A stretch of DNA of 48,388 nt from JAZDOK01 sp043798715 (GTDB lineage Bacteria > Vulcanimicrobiota > JAZDOK01). Location of the stretch: NCBI GenBank assembly GCA_043798715.1, contig JAZDOK010000077.1, positions 1-48,388 on the forward strand, read 5' to 3'. Shown piece after piece: positions 23,329 to 31,334 of the stretch; position 1 is the first letter of the stretch; each line of letters starts with the position of its first letter. Under the pieces are notes generated by a model. It ran no database searches, was not told the DNA's origin, and saw nothing but the letters and a program-made list of their open reading frames with translations. Both the position numbers and the translations under genes were made by a program.

Positions 23329-24483
23329 ATGTTTCCAATCTATCTCGACTATAATGCCACCACTCCGGTTCGTCCTGAAGTTCTGGAGGAAATGCTGCCC
23401 TTTTTCAAAGATGGCTTCGGCAACCCGTCAAGTTCACATGCCTATGGGAGCAGCCCGAAGCAGGTAATTATGCTGGCGCGTGAGCGGCTCAGTGCTCTTC
23501 TGGGCTGTCATCCGGACGAAACCGTCTTCACCGGATGCGGCAGTGAATCCGACAACATGGCTCTCAAAGGAATTGCCGATACGTTGCGCCACCGTGGCAA
23601 CCACATCATCACCACGTCAATCGAGCACCCAGCGGTGATCCTCACCTGCAAGTATCTTGAGCGGAAGGGGTTTGAGGTCACGTATCTGCCGGTCGATGAG
23701 TTCGGGCGCGTGAGCCCGAATGATGTAGAGGGTGCGATAACGGAACGGACCATCCTGATCACTGTGATGCACGCAAACAACGAGACCGGGTCGGTCCAAC
23801 CCATCGGCGAGATCGGCAGGATCGCTCGTGACAAGGGAATATACTGCCACACGGACGCGGCACAGTCGGTGGGCAAGATACCCGTGAATGTGGACGACCT
23901 GGGAGTCAGCCTGCTTACGGTAGCCGGGCATAAGTTCCAGGCCCCGAAAGGCATTGGGGCACTTTACATCAGGCGAGGAATCAGGATCGAGCCGCTCATT
24001 CACGGCGGGGGGCAGGAGCATGGACTCAGGGCGGGAACAGAGAATGTTGCGTTGATAGCCGGGTTAGGGAAGGCCGCCGAGCTTGCGGCACAGGAGCTTG
24101 ATTCAAACCGACAGAGGCTTACTGCGCTTCGTGACAAGTTGCAAGCTGCTCTGGAATCGGCTCCCGAACGAGTGAAGCTCAACGGCCATCCGACCGAAAG
24201 ACTCCCGAACACCCTGAATCTGAGCTTCGAGGGTATTGACAGCACTGAGTTGCTTGCGGCGATGCCGGAAGTGGCGGCCTCTACCGGCTCCGCCTGCCAT
24301 GCGGATCGCAGAGAGCCTTCAGCGGTTCTCACCGCCATGGGAGTGCCCAGGAAGCTGGCCCTGGGTGCGGTACGGTTGAGTGTTGGGCGTTACACCACGG
24401 AAGAAGAGATTGACCGCGCCTCAGAGATCATCGCCGGACAAGTGTTTGAGCTGCGCGGCAAGGCGGGTAAGAAACCACTTTGA
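23329..24483 (+). CDS. nifS: Cysteine desulfurase, NifS/IscS family
   Basis: 384 aa PLP enzyme that takes sulfur from cysteine as a protein persulfide. Features in order: start MFPIYLDYNATTPVRPEV, HANNETGSVQPIG, HTDAAQSVGK, the PLP lysine at AGHKFQAPKG (Lys202) and the sulfur-accepting cysteine at STGSACHADRREPSAVL (Cys323), which fits group I NifS-like enzymes. GGGAGGCG precedes the ATG. No iscU or nifU gene is present. The neighbouring DsrE-like and rhodanese genes suggest it supplies sulfane sulfur to a dedicated carrier rather than general Fe-S assembly. The symbol indicates family only. Confidence 0.92.
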   Translation: MFPIYLDYNATTPVRPEVLEEMLPFFKDGFGNPSSSHAYGSSPKQVIMLARERLSALLGCHPDETVFTGCGSESDNMALKGIADTLRHRGNHIITTSIEHPAVILTCKYLERKGFEVTYLPVDEFGRVSPNDVEGAITERTILITVMHANNETGSVQPIGEIGRIARDKGIYCHTDAAQSVGKIPVNVDDLGVSLLTVAGHKFQAPKGIGALYIRRGIRIEPLIHGGGQEHGLRAGTENVALIAGLGKAAELAAQELDSNRQRLTALRDKLQAALESAPERVKLNGHPTERLPNTLNLSFEGIDSTELLAAMPEVAASTGSACHADRREPSAVLTAMGVPRKLALGAVRLSVGRYTTEEEIDRASEIIAGQVFELRGKAGKKPL

Positions 24484-24550
24484 GTTCGGAGCAACCACGT
24501 AAGTTTAAGCACCCCTTAAGCGAACATGGATGAATCCCTTCCACTTACTC

Positions 24551-24579
24551 TTGACAGAAATTAGCTCTTCCTCTATAAT
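24551..24579 (+). promoter_or_regulatory. Promoter of the dtxR-feoB operon
   Basis: TTGACA (24551-24556), 17-bp spacer, TATAAT (24574-24579). Predicted start of transcription falls inside the DtxR-type box that follows. Confidence 0.88.
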
Positions 24580-24583
24580 CTTT

Positions 24584-24597
24584 TTAGGCGAACCTAA
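24584..24597. promoter_or_regulatory. DtxR/IdeR-type iron box
   Basis: TTAGG-CGAA-CCTAA, a perfect 5-bp inverted repeat matching the half-site of DtxR-family operators. It starts five bases after the -10 box and so covers the transcription start, the expected position for iron-dependent repression of the feo operon by the encoded regulator. Confidence 0.8.
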
Positions 24598-24634
24598 TTT
24601 TTTGATTTTGCCTGTCTAAAGGAGAGTGTGCGGT

Positions 24635-25294
24635 ATGCCAACCGAACGGGAAGAAGAGTATCTGGAAACCATCTGCAAACTCCAGCAGTTGAAAGAGAAT
24701 ATAGGCACCACCAAACTTTCGGAGGCGCTGAAAATCAGCCCGGCCTCCGTCACCGAGATGGTGAAAAAGTTGGGCGAATCGGGGATGGTCGTCCGGACGG
24801 AAAACGAGGGCATCGGGCTGACTTCTCAGGGAAATAAAAAGGCCCTCAATATAATCCGGAAGCACCGCTTGTGCGAGCGCTTTTTTACGGACGTCCTGAA
24901 ACTCCCCTGGGACGAAGTTCATGAGGAGGCCTGCCGCTTCGAACACGTGCTCTCCGACCGCGTCGCCGACGCCCTTGAGACCTTTCTCTCTCACCCGGAA
25001 ACCTGTCCGCATGGTCACCCTATTCCCTCAAAGCGGGGAAAAACAAAAAAGGATGACGCGGTCCCCCTGACCTCGCTCCATGCATCACAGAGGGGCGTCG
25101 TATCTAGAATCTCGGAGGAGTCCCATGAGTTCCTGGGATACCTGGCCGCGCTGGGTCTCATGCCACAGGTCGAAGTGCGGGTTGAACAGGTTGCGCCCTT
25201 CAAGGGTCCTCTTCTGGTTCAAGTCCGCGGCGCCAGCTATGCGCTCGGAAGAGACGTCGCCGAAAAAATTTTCGTCCGCGGAGTGAAGGGCTGA
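24635..25294 (+). CDS. DtxR/IdeR-family iron-dependent repressor with FeoA (SH3-like) domain
   Basis: 219 aa from the ATG at 24635 (GGAGAG eight bases upstream; a GTG at 24626 is less likely). N-terminal HTH (TTKLSEALKISPASVTEMVK), a dimerisation/metal domain with RKHRLCERFF and EEACRFEHVLSD, and a C-terminal SH3-like FeoA domain (residues about 145-217). The Cys-x2-Glu-His ligand set corresponds to the iron-type site of DtxR and IdeR rather than the acidic site of MntR. The stop shares one base with the feoB start. No separate feoA gene is present. Very likely represses itself and feoB under iron sufficiency through the box at 24584. Confidence 0.9.
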   Translation: MPTEREEEYLETICKLQQLKENIGTTKLSEALKISPASVTEMVKKLGESGMVVRTENEGIGLTSQGNKKALNIIRKHRLCERFFTDVLKLPWDEVHEEACRFEHVLSDRVADALETFLSHPETCPHGHPIPSKRGKTKKDDAVPLTSLHASQRGVVSRISEESHEFLGYLAALGLMPQVEVRVEQVAPFKGPLLVQVRGASYALGRDVAEKIFVRGVKG

Positions 25295-27321
25295 TGACCC
25301 ACTCCTGCCTGCTCGACATCGAACAGGTCAAAAGAAAAACGGCCTTCTCCATCGCCCTGGTGGGAAATCCCAACGTCGGCAAATCCACCATATTCAACTG
25401 TCTCTCCGGCGTCGGAGTAATCACGGCCAACTATCCCGGCACCACGGTGGAAGTCAACATCGCCACCACCCGCTGGCACGGGGTGGATATCGCCCTTTTG
25501 GATCTTCCGGGAATTTATGCCTTGGACAGCTTCTCCGAGGATCAGCATACGGCACGGCAGGTTCTACTGGAGTGCCCTTCCGATGTCGTCCTCGTCATTC
25601 TGGATGCCTCCAATCTTCCGAGAAATCTCTATTTGCTTCTGCAGCTGAGAGAACTGGAACTTCCCATCCTGGCCGCCCTTAACCTGGTGGACCAGGCCGA
25701 GGAAGATGGTCTTACGGTTAACAGCAAAAGGCTCTCAGAACTTCTGGGAGTGCCGGTCATTCCTACCGTGGCCTGCCGGGGTGAAGGCATCGAGCCTCTC
25801 CTCAAGGAGGCCGCGGCCGTGGCGGCCGGAAAATGGCTGCCGTCTTCCCTCCCTCTTTATTCGATCGGCCCCATAGAACAGGAGATCGCCGCTCTTGCAC
25901 AGACAATCGAAAAAAACCTGAAAGAAAACTATTTCGGCTTAAGTTCGAGAGCACTGGCTCATCTTATCCTGGAAAAAGACGGGGACTTCCTGGCCCTCAT
26001 GAACGAACACGAGAGTGGGGCGGAAGTTCTGGCCGAAGCCCGCCTCTCATGGGAGCGAATTTCGAACTTCTACGGTGAGGACGTGGAGACCCGGATATCG
26101 AGAGAACGGCACGGCCTGGCAGGAAGTATATCCTCACAGGTCACCTCAACGCAGCCGAGGAACAGACAGCCTTTAAAGTCACTCTGGAGAGCGGCGACCG
26201 CTCCTTTTTCGGGGACGCTCATACTGGCCGGGATTCTGGCCTTCATTTTTATTTTTCTCTTCTATGCCGGCAATTTTCTTTCAACGATTTTAAACCACAC
26301 CTGGACAACCTATTTTTCCCCTCTTATTACAAGCGCCATCTATTTTTTCTTCAAAGACAGCCTGGCAGGGGCCACTCTCAAGTGGGGACTGGATGACGGC
26401 CTCATGGCGGCGGTCACGGTGGGAATCCCCTACGTGCTGACGTTTTATATCATCATGGGTTTCCTTGAAGACAGCGGCTATCTCAACGCCCTGGCCTTTC
26501 TGACGGATCAGGTACTGCACAAATTCGGACTGCACGGTGGAGCCGCCATCCCCATCATGTCGTCCATCGGCTGCAATGTCCCGGCCATCATGGGCCTTTC
26601 GACACTCAACACCATTCGGGAGAAAGTGCTCGCCTCAATCCTGGTAGTCCTGACGCCGTGCGGCGCCCGGACGGCGGTTATCATGGGCTCGGTGGGCCTC
26701 CTCATCGGCTGGCGCTGGGCACTGGGCATCTTTTTTATTTCGGCCGTGCTCATCGTCCTCTCCGGATTGATGTTCAACAGATTTATCCCCGGATGTCCCG
26801 GCGGACTGGTGCTTGAGGTTTTTCCGCTGCGCCTTCCGACTTTGAAACCGATGCTGGCCAAGACCTGGTTTCGCTTCAGAGATTTTCTACTGGTGGCCTT
26901 GCCCATCGTGCTGGCGGGGAGCCTCCTTCTTGGTTTCCTTTACGAGACCGGCTGGATCTGGAAGCTCACCCGGCCCCTGGCCCCAGTTTTTGAAGGGTGG
27001 CTCGGCATTCCGGCCGTGGCGGGGCTGACCCTGATCTTCGCGCTTCTCCGCAAGGAGCTGGCTCTTCAGCTCCTGGTCACCTTCGCCGCCGCCCGGTACG
27101 GCGCCGGAATCCACAGCATAATGGACTTCATGACCTCGCGCCAGATCTTCGTCTATGCCCTGGTGAACACCATCTACCTCCCCTGCCTGGCGACCCTGGC
27201 CGTCATGGCCCACGTGCTGGGCTGGAAGCGGGCTCTTTGGATCTCGGCTTTTACCCTGGTCCTGGCCCTTCTAGTGGGGACAGCGGCGAACTATCTCTTG
27301 CAAGCGTTTGGAATGCGCTGA
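25294..27321 (+). CDS. feoB: Ferrous iron transporter B
   Basis: 675 aa. An N-terminal GTPase domain has G1 GNPNVGKS (residues 24-31), switch GTT, G3 DLPG and a divergent G4 NLVD in place of NxxD with Met or Lys. The C-terminal membrane part holds both gate-like repeats with conserved cysteines (SIGCNVPAIMGLST and TPCGARTAVIMG). Imports Fe2+ under anoxic conditions. Start overlaps the regulator stop by one base. The last dozen residues and the stop codon lie in a sequence repeated beyond 32476, so the C-terminus may have been altered by the event that placed the next segment here. Confidence 0.95.
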   Translation: MTHSCLLDIEQVKRKTAFSIALVGNPNVGKSTIFNCLSGVGVITANYPGTTVEVNIATTRWHGVDIALLDLPGIYALDSFSEDQHTARQVLLECPSDVVLVILDASNLPRNLYLLLQLRELELPILAALNLVDQAEEDGLTVNSKRLSELLGVPVIPTVACRGEGIEPLLKEAAAVAAGKWLPSSLPLYSIGPIEQEIAALAQTIEKNLKENYFGLSSRALAHLILEKDGDFLALMNEHESGAEVLAEARLSWERISNFYGEDVETRISRERHGLAGSISSQVTSTQPRNRQPLKSLWRAATAPFSGTLILAGILAFIFIFLFYAGNFLSTILNHTWTTYFSPLITSAIYFFFKDSLAGATLKWGLDDGLMAAVTVGIPYVLTFYIIMGFLEDSGYLNALAFLTDQVLHKFGLHGGAAIPIMSSIGCNVPAIMGLSTLNTIREKVLASILVVLTPCGARTAVIMGSVGLLIGWRWALGIFFISAVLIVLSGLMFNRFIPGCPGGLVLEVFPLRLPTLKPMLAKTWFRFRDFLLVALPIVLAGSLLLGFLYETGWIWKLTRPLAPVFEGWLGIPAVAGLTLIFALLRKELALQLLVTFAAARYGAGIHSIMDFMTSRQIFVYALVNTIYLPCLATLAVMAHVLGWKRALWISAFTLVLALLVGTAANYLLQAFGMR

Positions 27322-27347
27322 TATAATCCAGGATGCCCCGGGCGGCC
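27286..27347 (+). repeat. Left copy of an imperfect direct repeat flanking a 5.2-kb segment
   Basis: Positions 27301-27341 match 32491-32531 at 36 of 41 bases in the same orientation. Weaker similarity extends left to 27286 (12 of 15) and right across GCGGCC after a 12-base gap. The right copy is the 3' end of an amidase gene on the minus strand; the left copy encodes, antisense to feoB, a matching protein tail (GILDYISAFQ against GILDYISSFQ). Confidence 0.75.
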
Positions 27348-27382
27348 TAGAGCTGATCCGCTGGATCCCGTCCTGAGTTAAT

Positions 27383-27407
27383 CCGCAGATTACGCAGATT
27401 ATGCAGA
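27383..27407. repeat. Short tandem CGCAGATTA-type repeat
   Basis: Nearly three copies of a 9-base unit (CGCAGATTA, CGCAGATTA, TGCAGACGG). Further down, at about 27437-27462, lies another simple motif, GCAGAGACGCAAAGAACGCG. Both types are common dispersed intergenic sequences. The 27322-27760 gap contains only these repeats, the element at 27510 and a promoter; no gene was seen. Confidence 0.5.
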
Positions 27408-27509
27408 CGGGAAAAGAAGCGGTGAAACCGGGGATTCAAAGCAGAGACGCAAAGAACGCGGAGCAATAAAACATTGGAATAGACGCAAATAAATAGGTGT
27501 TTAAAGTCA

Positions 27510-27622
27510 CCGTTCGCCCTGAGCCTGTCGAAGGGCAAGACCCAACTGTTCATGGTTCGACAAGCTCACCACGGACGGGTTTCCTTTCGACCGGCTCATG
27601 GCTCAGGGCTCACCACGAACGG
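27510..27622. repeat. REP-like composite inverted repeat
   Basis: Outer arms CCGTTCGCCCTGAGC (27510-27524) and GCTCAGGGC...CGAACGG (27601-27622) are complementary apart from a five-base insertion. Inside are further mirrored pieces (CTGTCGAAGGGC, GGTTCGACAAGCTCACCAC and TTCGACCGGCTCA). This CTGAGCCTGTCGAA/TTCGACAAGCTCA motif is a familiar intergenic repeat in many bacteria. No transposase is adjacent. Confidence 0.7.
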
Positions 27623-27694
27623 AAACGATTGAATTGTGAATTGGGGACGTTTCTATATTATATGTGCCGGCATCCTTTTTTTTCCGAGTTTGCC

Positions 27695-27723
27695 TTGACA
27701 AATACTTGCAGATCGGCTATATT
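27695..27723 (+). promoter_or_regulatory. Promoter of the AAA ATPase gene
   Basis: TTGACA (27695-27700), 17-bp spacer, TATATT (27718-27723). The 12-bp palindrome TTGCAATTGCAA (27722-27733) begins in the -10 box and is a candidate operator. Confidence 0.72.
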
Positions 27724-27760
27724 GCAATTGCAATGCATTTTGGACGATTCTGGAAGAGCC

Positions 27761-28984
27761 ATGTATATATCACGAACAATTGAAACATTCATAAAAAGAG
27801 CGAACAAACAGTTTCCTGTTCTGTTACTCACAGGGGCCAGGCAGGTCGGCAAGACGACGCTTTTAAAACATCTTTGTGAGCGCAGGAGAACCTATGTCAC
27901 GCTCGACGACCCCATGGTTCTAAGCCTGGCCAGAGAAGATCCAGCGCTCTTCCTTCAGAGGTTTCCTCCGCCGGTGCTCATAGACGAAATCCAGTATGCC
28001 CCAAAACTTTTGCCCTGCATCAAGATGGAAGTTGACAAGAACGCCAGGCCGGGCCTCTTCTGGCTCACAGGCTCACAGCCGTTCCACTTGATGAAAGGGG
28101 TCTCAGAGTCCCTGGCCGGTCGGGTCGGGGTGATTCAGCTTTTGGGTCTTTCCAGGCGGGAGGTAATGGGAGGCGGGCGCACCTTACAACCCTTCCTGCC
28201 TTCTCCGGATGCCATAAGCAGCCGCCTCAAGACGGGAGTAAAGCTTTCGTTGAAGACTATCTACCGCCTGATATGGCGTGGAAGCTTCCCCGCCATATCC
28301 CTGAATGAAGGAATGGACAGAAATTTATTCTATAGCTCTTACGTCCAGACTTACCTTCAGCGCGACGTCCGAGACCTGGCCCGCGTCGGAGACGAAATGG
28401 CTTTCCTGCGCTTCCTGCGGGCGGCAGCGGCGAGAACCGGACAGCTTTTGAATCTGGCGGAACTGGCTCGGGATGCCGATGTTTCCTTTAACACTGCTAA
28501 GAACTGGCTCTCGATCCTGCAAGCTTCCGGGATTGTCTATCTACTGGAACCTTACCATGCAAATGTGACCAAACGCCTGGTCAAGGCGCCTAAACTCTAC
28601 TTCCTGGATACCGGCCTGTGTTCTTATCTGACGGAATGGTCCAGTCCCGAGACACTCGAAGCTGGGGCCATGGCCAGTGCAATCCTGGAGACCGGAATTT
28701 TGGTCGAACTCCTGAAAAGCTACTGGCATAACGGGCGCAGAGCTCCTTTTTATTACTACAGGGATAAGGACATGAAGGAAATTGATCTTCTCATAGTCCA
28801 GGACGGGATCATCTATCCTCTGGAGTTTAAAAAAACCGGATCTCCCGGAAAAGACGATCTTCGGCATTTCTTAGTATTGAAAAAACTGAACCTGCCCATC
28901 GGGCCGGGCGGAGTCATCTGCCTGACGGAACAGTCTCTGCCTTTAACTCCCTCCACTTTCTCCATCCCGGTAGCCGCTCTCTGA
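27761..28984 (+). CDS. AAA-family ATPase with DUF4143 C-terminal domain
   Basis: 407 aa from the ATG at 27761 (family-typical MYISRTIETFIKRANKQFPV). Walker A GARQVGKTT at residues 25-33, Walker B PVLIDEIQYA at about 71-80, and sensor region WLTGSQPFHLM. The C-terminal DUF4143 part includes a winged-helix-like stretch and LDTGLCSYLT, then a nuclease-like YYYRDKDMKEIDLLIVQDG and PLEFKKTGSP motif. Such proteins are common in accessory DNA and of unclear function. Weak GGAAGAG upstream. An upstream in-frame extension runs through repeats and is rejected. Lies in the segment bounded by direct repeats. Confidence 0.88.
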   Translation: MYISRTIETFIKRANKQFPVLLLTGARQVGKTTLLKHLCERRRTYVTLDDPMVLSLAREDPALFLQRFPPPVLIDEIQYAPKLLPCIKMEVDKNARPGLFWLTGSQPFHLMKGVSESLAGRVGVIQLLGLSRREVMGGGRTLQPFLPSPDAISSRLKTGVKLSLKTIYRLIWRGSFPAISLNEGMDRNLFYSSYVQTYLQRDVRDLARVGDEMAFLRFLRAAAARTGQLLNLAELARDADVSFNTAKNWLSILQASGIVYLLEPYHANVTKRLVKAPKLYFLDTGLCSYLTEWSSPETLEAGAMASAILETGILVELLKSYWHNGRRAPFYYYRDKDMKEIDLLIVQDGIIYPLEFKKTGSPGKDDLRHFLVLKKLNLPIGPGGVICLTEQSLPLTPSTFSIPVAAL

Positions 28985-29239
28985 GACGCCTTGCGCTTGA
29001 AAAACGCTATCTCCCCTTTGCCGTCTTATTTCACCCGGTCCGCCCGGGAGACTTTCCCTGCCAACCGGTAAAGACATGATCCCAATGACACTCGCCAATC
29101 GCGCCTTCCCTAAGGGAGTTCAGGTGATATGAGGCTAATGGGAAGGTGATAAATAGAGAGAGCCAGAATATCACCATAAGTCATAAGTCTCAGATCCAAT
29201 TCAGGAAAAAAGAACTGCTTCACATGAAAGGAGATAATT

Positions 29240-31309
29240 ATGAAAGCAAAATTCAGGCGGTTTTCGTTTATGATGGTTCTCGTCATGTTAATCGGCACGC
29301 TTTTCTTGAACTCTTGCGGCGGCGGTAGCAGCAGCGGCAACTGGGGCCCGTCTCCTTCCCCCCAGCCGCCGTTAAAAGTGGGGGCTGGCGCCGGCGCGGC
29401 CAGCGATATCATCTCCGGCCTGCTGTCGGGGCTTGGCTCCTTCACCAGCACCAAGTGCCTCGGTTGGATCCTCTCCATCATCGGCACCGGGGGCAACTCC
29501 GACAGTCAACTGCAGGCGGACGTTGACGCCATGAACAGCAAGCTCACCGAGATTATCAACGACCTGGAGGTGATCCAGGGCGAGTTGAGCGACATCCTGA
29601 ACGCGATTCACATCAGCATGGATGTGATCCTCAACAACGAACAGGTCCTGGACATGAAGGTTCCCCAGGACGTCATCAACAACGAGTTCATCAACCTCCA
29701 GGCGATGAACAGCACCATGATCGGAACTCCTGATGGCCGGACGCAGGCGGATAGCCTCGCCACAGACATCGTCAGTACCAGTGGCTCCAACATAGACCTG
29801 CAGGTGTACGAAATCTACTCGGGAGTAATGGGTATTACCGCGGGCCTGGACGGGGGCGCCCTCAACGCCTTCACCGACACCCTGGTGGATCACGCCGGGG
29901 ATGGGCAGATGCTCAACCGGTACATCTCGCTGGAGACTTACTTCAAGCAACTCCTGCAGATTCAACTCAAAGGCGCGGCGATGATGGTGGATGGGCTGCA
30001 CCATCGCGACAACCCCTGGCCGTCCGGCGCGAGCGCCGGCGTTTCAGGCTGGCGGAAGTCGGCGCAGGTGGGTCCGGGGGACTACCCGGGCACCGCCACC
30101 CAGTGGATGAACGAGAAGTTCCAGCCGATGCTGGCCGACGAGGTGGAGGAGTTCCTGCGCTGCGCCGACCGAATAGTGCTGGCCGAATGTGACTTGCGCA
30201 CCGACCTCACCACCACCGACCCCGCTGTGGCCATGCTGCCGACGGATGCCGATGCCGTCTGGACCCGGGCAGACTTCATCGCGGCGCAGATCTCGCCCGC
30301 GCGCCATTCCTTCGGCCTTAACGTTCGCCTGGCCGGCGAGCCCGATGAGATCCATGGCTTCGCCACCGGCAGGGAACTGACTGCGGACTCGCCCGGAACA
30401 TCGGTTATGATGACCCTGGTGCCCCTGGGAAACAGTGGCGCCCCGGGATACCCGGCCCGGCTCAGCCCGGTTGAGGTTTGGAACAACTGGCCGTCCGGCT
30501 ATACCCAGGCATACATGCAGTGGAACTGGGGGTCGTACGCCACCGGCACCAGCGCCGGGACCGTCTCCGGCCATATAGCCTTCAACCAGGCTACGAGCAT
30601 TGGCGTCACCAAGTTCGCCACTTCCCATGTGACCGGTTTGAACGTGTTTGTCTCCACGAACTATCCGAATGAACAGGCCACGATCGGCACCGAATCGAAC
30701 CCGGCGCCGCTCATGAATTACTATGACGATGACATGAACGTGGTCACATCAAGCACCGCCGGGGCACACTACTACGGCCACGGCACGCTGACCATCCGCC
30801 ACCGGCCGGAGGTGTGGTACCAGTATCTGTCTACCACCAATGGCCAGGATGTCTACCATGGGACGGCTGACTGCTATCTGGGCCCCAATGTATGGGTCCG
30901 GACCATAGTCAGCCTGAAGCAGAACTACTGGGGTGTAGACGAGGATTTCGACTTCGAGAGCGGGATCGCGGTCCCCATCATCAACGGCTCGACCTCCGAG
31001 CAAAAGGTGAGCGTCAACATGAACGTGCAGGCGGACGCCAACAACAGCTTCCATCAAATATTCATTGACCAGAACCAGGATCGCATCACCGCCTACTGGG
31101 AATGGAATAACACGCCGGAGTGGGACTGGTGGGGCATCCAGATGGGCACTGGCGTCACCTACCCCGGCAGCACCGCCTACCACAACTTCGACCCGGGCGA
31201 GGCTCACCCGTACCAAATCCTCGTCAAGATCGCGAACAACGCGTCTGGGAACGAGGGCAATTCGCTGGGGTGCCGCGTCTGGGCGCAGACCCTGTACCTG
31301 TTCTTCTGA
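29240..31309 (+). CDS. Large secreted lipoprotein of unknown function
   Basis: 689 aa. The signal peptide ends in a lipobox, FLNSC, with Cys26; a Gly/Ser/Pro-rich linker follows (to about residue 48). Residues 80-130 look like a coiled coil (repeating Leu/Ile with Asp, Glu and Asn; LTEIINDLEVIQGELSDIL). The rest is rich in Trp, Tyr, Thr, Gly and Asn, suggesting beta structure, with many WNW/WDWW-type aromatic clusters near the end. I do not recognise any family. AAGGAG precedes the ATG. Third codon positions are almost all G or C, unlike the flanking metallophosphoesterase, hinting at separate origin. The 255 bases upstream hold no evident gene. Confidence 0.78.
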   Translation: MKAKFRRFSFMMVLVMLIGTLFLNSCGGGSSSGNWGPSPSPQPPLKVGAGAGAASDIISGLLSGLGSFTSTKCLGWILSIIGTGGNSDSQLQADVDAMNSKLTEIINDLEVIQGELSDILNAIHISMDVILNNEQVLDMKVPQDVINNEFINLQAMNSTMIGTPDGRTQADSLATDIVSTSGSNIDLQVYEIYSGVMGITAGLDGGALNAFTDTLVDHAGDGQMLNRYISLETYFKQLLQIQLKGAAMMVDGLHHRDNPWPSGASAGVSGWRKSAQVGPGDYPGTATQWMNEKFQPMLADEVEEFLRCADRIVLAECDLRTDLTTTDPAVAMLPTDADAVWTRADFIAAQISPARHSFGLNVRLAGEPDEIHGFATGRELTADSPGTSVMMTLVPLGNSGAPGYPARLSPVEVWNNWPSGYTQAYMQWNWGSYATGTSAGTVSGHIAFNQATSIGVTKFATSHVTGLNVFVSTNYPNEQATIGTESNPAPLMNYYDDDMNVVTSSTAGAHYYGHGTLTIRHRPEVWYQYLSTTNGQDVYHGTADCYLGPNVWVRTIVSLKQNYWGVDEDFDFESGIAVPIINGSTSEQKVSVNMNVQADANNSFHQIFIDQNQDRITAYWEWNNTPEWDWWGIQMGTGVTYPGSTAYHNFDPGEAHPYQILVKIANNASGNEGNSLGCRVWAQTLYLFF

Positions 31310-31334
31310 GTTTGATAAGTATCGTTAAAAATAC

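Noticed and set aside
27383..27622. CRISPR array suggested by repeated motifs downstream of feoB
   Set aside because: Repeats are short, irregular and palindromic, without regular spacers, and no cas genes are present.
27497..27760. N-terminal extension of the AAA ATPase (start at 27497)
   Set aside because: The extension translates REP-like repeats and the promoter; the conserved protein begins at the ATG at 27761.
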